DNA of 64,000 bases from Chaenocephalus aceratus (Eukaryota > Chordata > Actinopteri > Perciformes > Channichthyidae), in assembly GCA_023974075.1 (NCBI GenBank), contig CM043785.1, forward strand, positions 23,687,169 through 23,751,168, read 5' to 3'. Each line of letters starts with the position of its first letter. The first letter of the stretch is position 1. The notes under the pieces are model-generated. The model did no database searches. It saw nothing but the letters and a program-made list of their open reading frames with translations, and was not told the DNA's origin. A program made the translations under genes and the position numbers. Positions 63,401 through 64,000 of the stretch are shown piece after piece.

Positions 63401-63859
63401 TCCTGTGGAAACATTTGCACAGTTGCAGCTAGACAATCATGTGCTTCTCTGAGGAAACCCTTTGGTGTTTACTATTGAGGATTCAGAATTAAGGAGGAAA
63501 ACACAATTTATTCATTAAATGTTATTTGCATTTATACAACACTCATGTAACCAACTACCTGACTGGAAATAAAAGAGGAAGAGAGTAAGCAGTGAGCAAG
63601 GAAGATGAATTAACGGGGGGGAGGGGGGCACGGAGACACAGCAGGCAACAAAGTAGTGGGCACGTGCAGGCCAACATAATAGCTCCGGGTACTGGTGAGT
63701 TACCTCTTTACACGGCACATGTGGATTCTCACTGAACACATGTCTACTGGTGTGATGAGCGCTGCACTAGATCAAAAACCCTGCTTTTCCATTTGTTATA
63801 CTAACTATTTAATTGTGATACGACAAACTGTACCATTCATTATTGTTATGCAAATCAGT
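60490..63859. other. No gene recognised; possible conserved non-coding DNA
   Basis: Contains (CA)n at 61692-61709. The segment 61940-62330 has a balanced composition with several TAATTA/ATTA-type strings and little low complexity, as enhancer-like conserved sequence often has. This is an impression only. A poly-purine patch lies at 62800-62820. Open frames here are unremarkable. Confidence 0.5.
61692..61709. repeat. (CA)n microsatellite
   Basis: Nine CA units. Confidence 0.9.
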
Positions 63860-64000
63860 ATTTTAGTTTGCAGAGTATCAAATATATTGAAATTTATTTT
63901 ATTTGCAGATGACACTAATATGTTTTGTTCCGGTGACAATTTGAAAGAGCTAATGGAAGTGATAACAGCAGAAATTATTAAAGTAAAACATTGGTTTGAC
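63860..64000 (+). pseudogene. LINE reverse transcriptase fragment, cut by the window edge
   Basis: From 63875 the plus strand reads VSNILKFILFADDTNMF and then CSGDNLKELMEVITAEIIKV, ending in HWFD at the last base. FADD is the catalytic reverse-transcriptase box, and the spacing to the xxWF motif is typical of non-LTR retrotransposons. It differs from the L2-type copies in this window (FADDTNMF versus YADDVQIY), so it is another LINE family. Upstream of about 63860 the homology fades, which suggests 5' truncation. The remainder lies beyond the window. Confidence 0.8.

Overview
The window reads as a gene-poor stretch of a ray-finned fish (teleost) genome. The evidence is the repeat content: L2-type LINEs with short A/T-rich tails, a tRNA-derived SINE with an L2-like tail, BED-finger hAT debris, several MITE families with TA or undetermined target sites, and very frequent (GT)n, (CA)n and (ATT)n arrays. 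I find no host protein-coding exon I would defend, no rRNA or tRNA gene and no CRISPR array. Nearly all open frames are short chance frames in A/T-rich DNA.

Layout. Positions 1-171 hold the end of a fold-back DNA element that runs off the left edge. A palindrome-rich MITE lies at 2825-3452 and a LINE 3' end at about 4300-4614. The most unusual object is a 4.3 kb element at 6755-11049. It has terminal inverted repeats of about 560 bp packed with CACACA/ACTACTGAAAA tandem repeats, a matching 6-bp flanking duplication (atttac) on both sides, and an interior with GC-richer, promoter-like edges and splice-like signals. These include a phase-consistent three-exon mini-gene on the minus strand. From 11 to 18.8 kb there is quiet sequence with microsatellites. 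A MITE with 29-bp perfect inverted ends is at 18870-19186. From 19.2 to 29.0 kb there is unique-looking DNA with a hAT-like end. A TA-flanked element with ~160-bp inverted ends is at 29063-29771. A LINE tail is at 34.1-34.3 kb, and a collapsed hAT element that keeps one BED zinc-finger exon is at 40.0-40.9 kb.

The right half contains a 5'-truncated L2-type LINE with a readable reverse transcriptase (43325-45229), a minus-strand tRNA-SINE (52676-52848), two 3' fragments of another LINE family (55.6-56.4 kb), a MITE end (to 57656), a second decayed L2-type LINE (59397-60489), and a third LINE whose reverse transcriptase is cut by the right edge (63860-64000).

The LINEs and the SINE share the tail motif GTGCTATATAAAT, which fits the SINE having been mobilised by L2-type machinery. 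The elements lie in sequence that looks like an intergenic desert or a very large intron. A few GC-balanced patches (around 16.7, 22.1, 47.5 and 62.0 kb) could be conserved regulatory DNA, but this cannot be decided without alignments.
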